Both the position numbers and the translations under genes were made by a program. From the NCBI GenBank assembly GCA_030635365.1, contig DAOVYZ010000170.1:1-7400 (forward strand): a stretch of DNA of 7,400 bases, given 5' to 3'. Positions within the stretch are counted from its first letter, which is position 1. Each line of letters starts with the position of its first letter. Below are positions 6,408-7,400 of this stretch, in pieces. The DNA is from Bacteroidales bacterium (GTDB lineage Bacteria; Bacteroidota; Bacteroidia; Bacteroidales; UBA12077). Under the pieces are notes generated by a model. That model was not told the origin of the DNA. It ran no database searches and saw only the letters and a program-made list of their open reading frames with translations.

Positions 6408-6428
6408 ACCTGCCTGCGGCAAGCAGGT
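6408..6428. repeat. Intergenic CCTGCC-type palindromic repeat, copy 2
   Basis: ACCTGCCTG (6408-6416) and CAAGCAGGT (6420-6428) form a 9-bp stem with one mismatch around CGG. It is the most complete copy of this repeat type in the window and could form a hairpin in RNA from either strand. No T tract follows directly, so I do not call it a terminator, though it lies 66 bp after the M28 stop. Confidence 0.65.
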
Positions 6429-6433
6429 AATTT

Positions 6434-6451
6434 CGCCTGCCTGTTCGGCAG
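6434..6451. repeat. Palindromic repeat, copy 3, truncated at the IS boundary
   Basis: CTGCC (6437-6441) and GGCAG (6447-6451) pair around TGTTC. The left arm extends outward as CGC (6434-6436), which would need GCG after 6451, but the sequence changes abruptly to CTACAG. Symmetry therefore breaks exactly where the insertion-sequence end is proposed. Confidence 0.55.
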
Positions 6452-6470
6452 CTACAGTGTACCCACAAAT
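6452..6470. repeat. Putative left terminal inverted repeat of the IS
   Basis: CTACAGTGTACCCACAAAT matches the IS50 outer end (CTGACTCTTATACACAAGT) at about half of its positions, including the starting CT and the ACAA near the inner side. The matching right end is not in the window, so this is a proposal. Confidence 0.35.
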
Positions 6471-6487
6471 ATAACTAAATTTGCAGT

Positions 6488-7400
6488 ATGAATAATAACA
6501 CAAACCCAGTCGCATTTTTCCCGGATTATACGGGTTATCTAGGTGATTTACGTTTAGAACGTAGAGGTCACGAGTTATGGCAAAAGTTGAGCCAACATCC
6601 TTGTTCATCAATTCGACAACTCGCAAAAACCCAAGCAGAGCAAAAAGCATATTATAGATTTCTGAATAATGAAAAAATAAAAGAAGAAGAATTTACTAAA
6701 GAGTCTTCGTTTCGTATGAGTCAATTGGCAAAAGGAAGGCACTTACTTTGTATACAAGACACTTGTGAAGTAAATTTAAGTGGACATAAAGGCAGGCTTA
6801 AGTCAAACAGTGGATTAGGCCGTTCTGATAAATCGGATACAGCTCATTGTTTTAAACTTCATCCGGGTTTGGTATTGGATGCTTACAATTTATCTCCCCT
6901 TGGATTTTCACATATCAAGGTATTTCATCGTCCCGAAGAAATGCCTGACAGAATAGAAAGAAATTATAAGAAGCAGCCGATAGAAGATAAAGAATCTTAT
7001 AAGTGGATTGAAGTAGCTGAAAAAAGCAAGGGAGTCTTAAAAGGAGCAGACACAGTAACATTTATAGAAGATAGAGAAGGAGATATTTATGAACAGTTTG
7101 CAATCATACCTGATGAAAAACATCATTTACTGATTCGTTCAAGAACGACTCGTAAACTTGCCAATGGAAGTAGCCTATATAAGGAAGTTGATTCTGCACC
7201 GGTTGCAGGAAGCTACACAATAGGATTGCCAACAGATAATCGTAAAAATCAATATAAGCGACAAGCCAAAATAGAGTTGCGTTTTACAAGCTGTTCATTA
7301 AAATGCCCTCAAAACCTGAGCAAAAAAGGTTATCCGACATCTATCACCATCAGTTGTATATCAGTTAAAGAGACGGGTAATGTATCCAAACCTGTTAATT
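6488..7400 (+). CDS. IS4-family (Tn5-like) DDE transposase, N-terminal 304 residues
   Basis: The frame opens at ATG 6488 and stays open to the window edge, giving 304 complete codons of a protein expected to be about 440-480 residues. Residues about 12-65 match the Tn5-type DNA-binding N-terminus (GDLRLERRGHELWQKLSQHP, ending AYYRFLNN). The catalytic core follows: the first Asp is D91 in CIQDTCEVNLSGH (Tn5 D97), the second is D195 in FIEDREGDIYE (Tn5 D188, in CDREADI). LLIRSRTTRK (214-223) parallels the Tn5 'FVVRSKHPRK' strand. The third catalytic residue (Glu of the YREK region) would be beyond 7400. The visible end VSKPVN sits just before the usual W-x-LLT strand. No frameshift or stop is seen, so this part is intact. 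The leader has no ribosome binding site, and TAAATTTG (6476-6483) lies only 4 bp before the ATG, too close for a normal leader. Confidence 0.93.
   Translation, partial: MNNNTNPVAFFPDYTGYLGDLRLERRGHELWQKLSQHPCSSIRQLAKTQAEQKAYYRFLNNEKIKEEEFTKESSFRMSQLAKGRHLLCIQDTCEVNLSGHKGRLKSNSGLGRSDKSDTAHCFKLHPGLVLDAYNLSPLGFSHIKVFHRPEEMPDRIERNYKKQPIEDKESYKWIEVAEKSKGVLKGADTVTFIEDREGDIYEQFAIIPDEKHHLLIRSRTTRKLANGSSLYKEVDSAPVAGSYTIGLPTDNRKNQYKRQAKIELRFTSCSLKCPQNLSKKGYPTSITISCISVKETGNVSKPVN

Larger units (their letters stand above)
6452..7400 (+). mobile_element. IS4-family (IS50/Tn5-like) insertion sequence, left part; right end outside window
   Basis: The unit comprises a proposed left end at 6452 and a transposase gene starting 36 bp inside it, an arrangement typical of compact IS4-family elements. 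The right end and the target duplication lie beyond 7400, so element length and exact border are inferred. The left border rests on the broken palindrome at 6451/6452 and a partial resemblance to the IS50 end. Confidence 0.7.

Noticed and set aside
6476..6483. TAAATTTG as a promoter element for the transposase
   Set aside because: It matches TAnnTTTG but ends 4 bp before the ATG, and there is no TTTG 19-21 bp upstream; a leaderless transcript cannot be excluded but is not supported.
6384..6650. Minus-strand open frame of 88 codons
   Set aside because: It covers the palindromic repeats, the IS end and the antisense of the transposase start; its C-terminus is translated repeat sequence.
1..7400. 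CRISPR array, tRNA or rRNA genes, riboswitch, defence or biosynthetic cluster
   Set aside because: No regularly spaced repeats, no cloverleaf or rRNA signature, and the gene set does not form a recognisable system.

Overview
The window looks like a piece of a Bacteroidota chromosome, probably from an uncultured Bacteroidales- or Marinilabiliales-like member. Four things point there. The DNA is AT-rich. The start codons have AT-rich leaders without Shine-Dalgarno motifs. Several genes carry upstream matches to the Bacteroidota promoter motif (TTTG, then about 19-21 bp, then TAnnTTTG). The gene families fit: an LPP20-like tail, a MuiA/DUF4139 protein, an M28 lipoprotein peptidase, and CCTGCC/GGCAGG intergenic palindromes.

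Layout, left to right. (1) 2-373, the 3' end of an LPP20-like protein, closed by an intrinsic terminator. (2) A 237-bp spacer with a palindromic repeat and a promoter, then prfB (611-1700, +), the gene for peptide chain release factor 2, split by the classic autoregulatory +1 frameshift at an in-frame UGA. (3) Convergent to prfB, a BRO-N-domain (phage antirepressor-like) gene (2552-1722, -) with its own promoter. Upstream of it on the same strand is a small uncertain ORF (2857-2621) carrying a GC-rich hairpin and a 12-bp direct repeat. (4) A secreted MuiA/DUF4139-family protein (4549-2936, -) with its own terminator. It is divergent from (5) an M28-family zinc aminopeptidase lipoprotein (4690-6342, +) across a 140-bp intergenic region. 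(6) Two palindromic repeats, the second apparently broken by the left end of an IS4-family (IS50/Tn5-like) insertion sequence. The transposase of this element (6488 onward) runs off the right edge.

The genes do not form one pathway or an obvious defence or biosynthetic system. prfB is housekeeping. The MuiA protein and the M28 lipoprotein are envelope-associated proteins facing away from each other. The BRO-N/small-ORF block and the insertion sequence are accessory material between them. I see no convincing new multi-gene system. The items most worth a second look are the complete prfB recoding signal with its internal AGGAGG, the tandem 10-bp perfect palindromes inside the BRO-N gene, the 12-bp repeat around the small ORF, and the insertion sequence sitting in a palindromic repeat.
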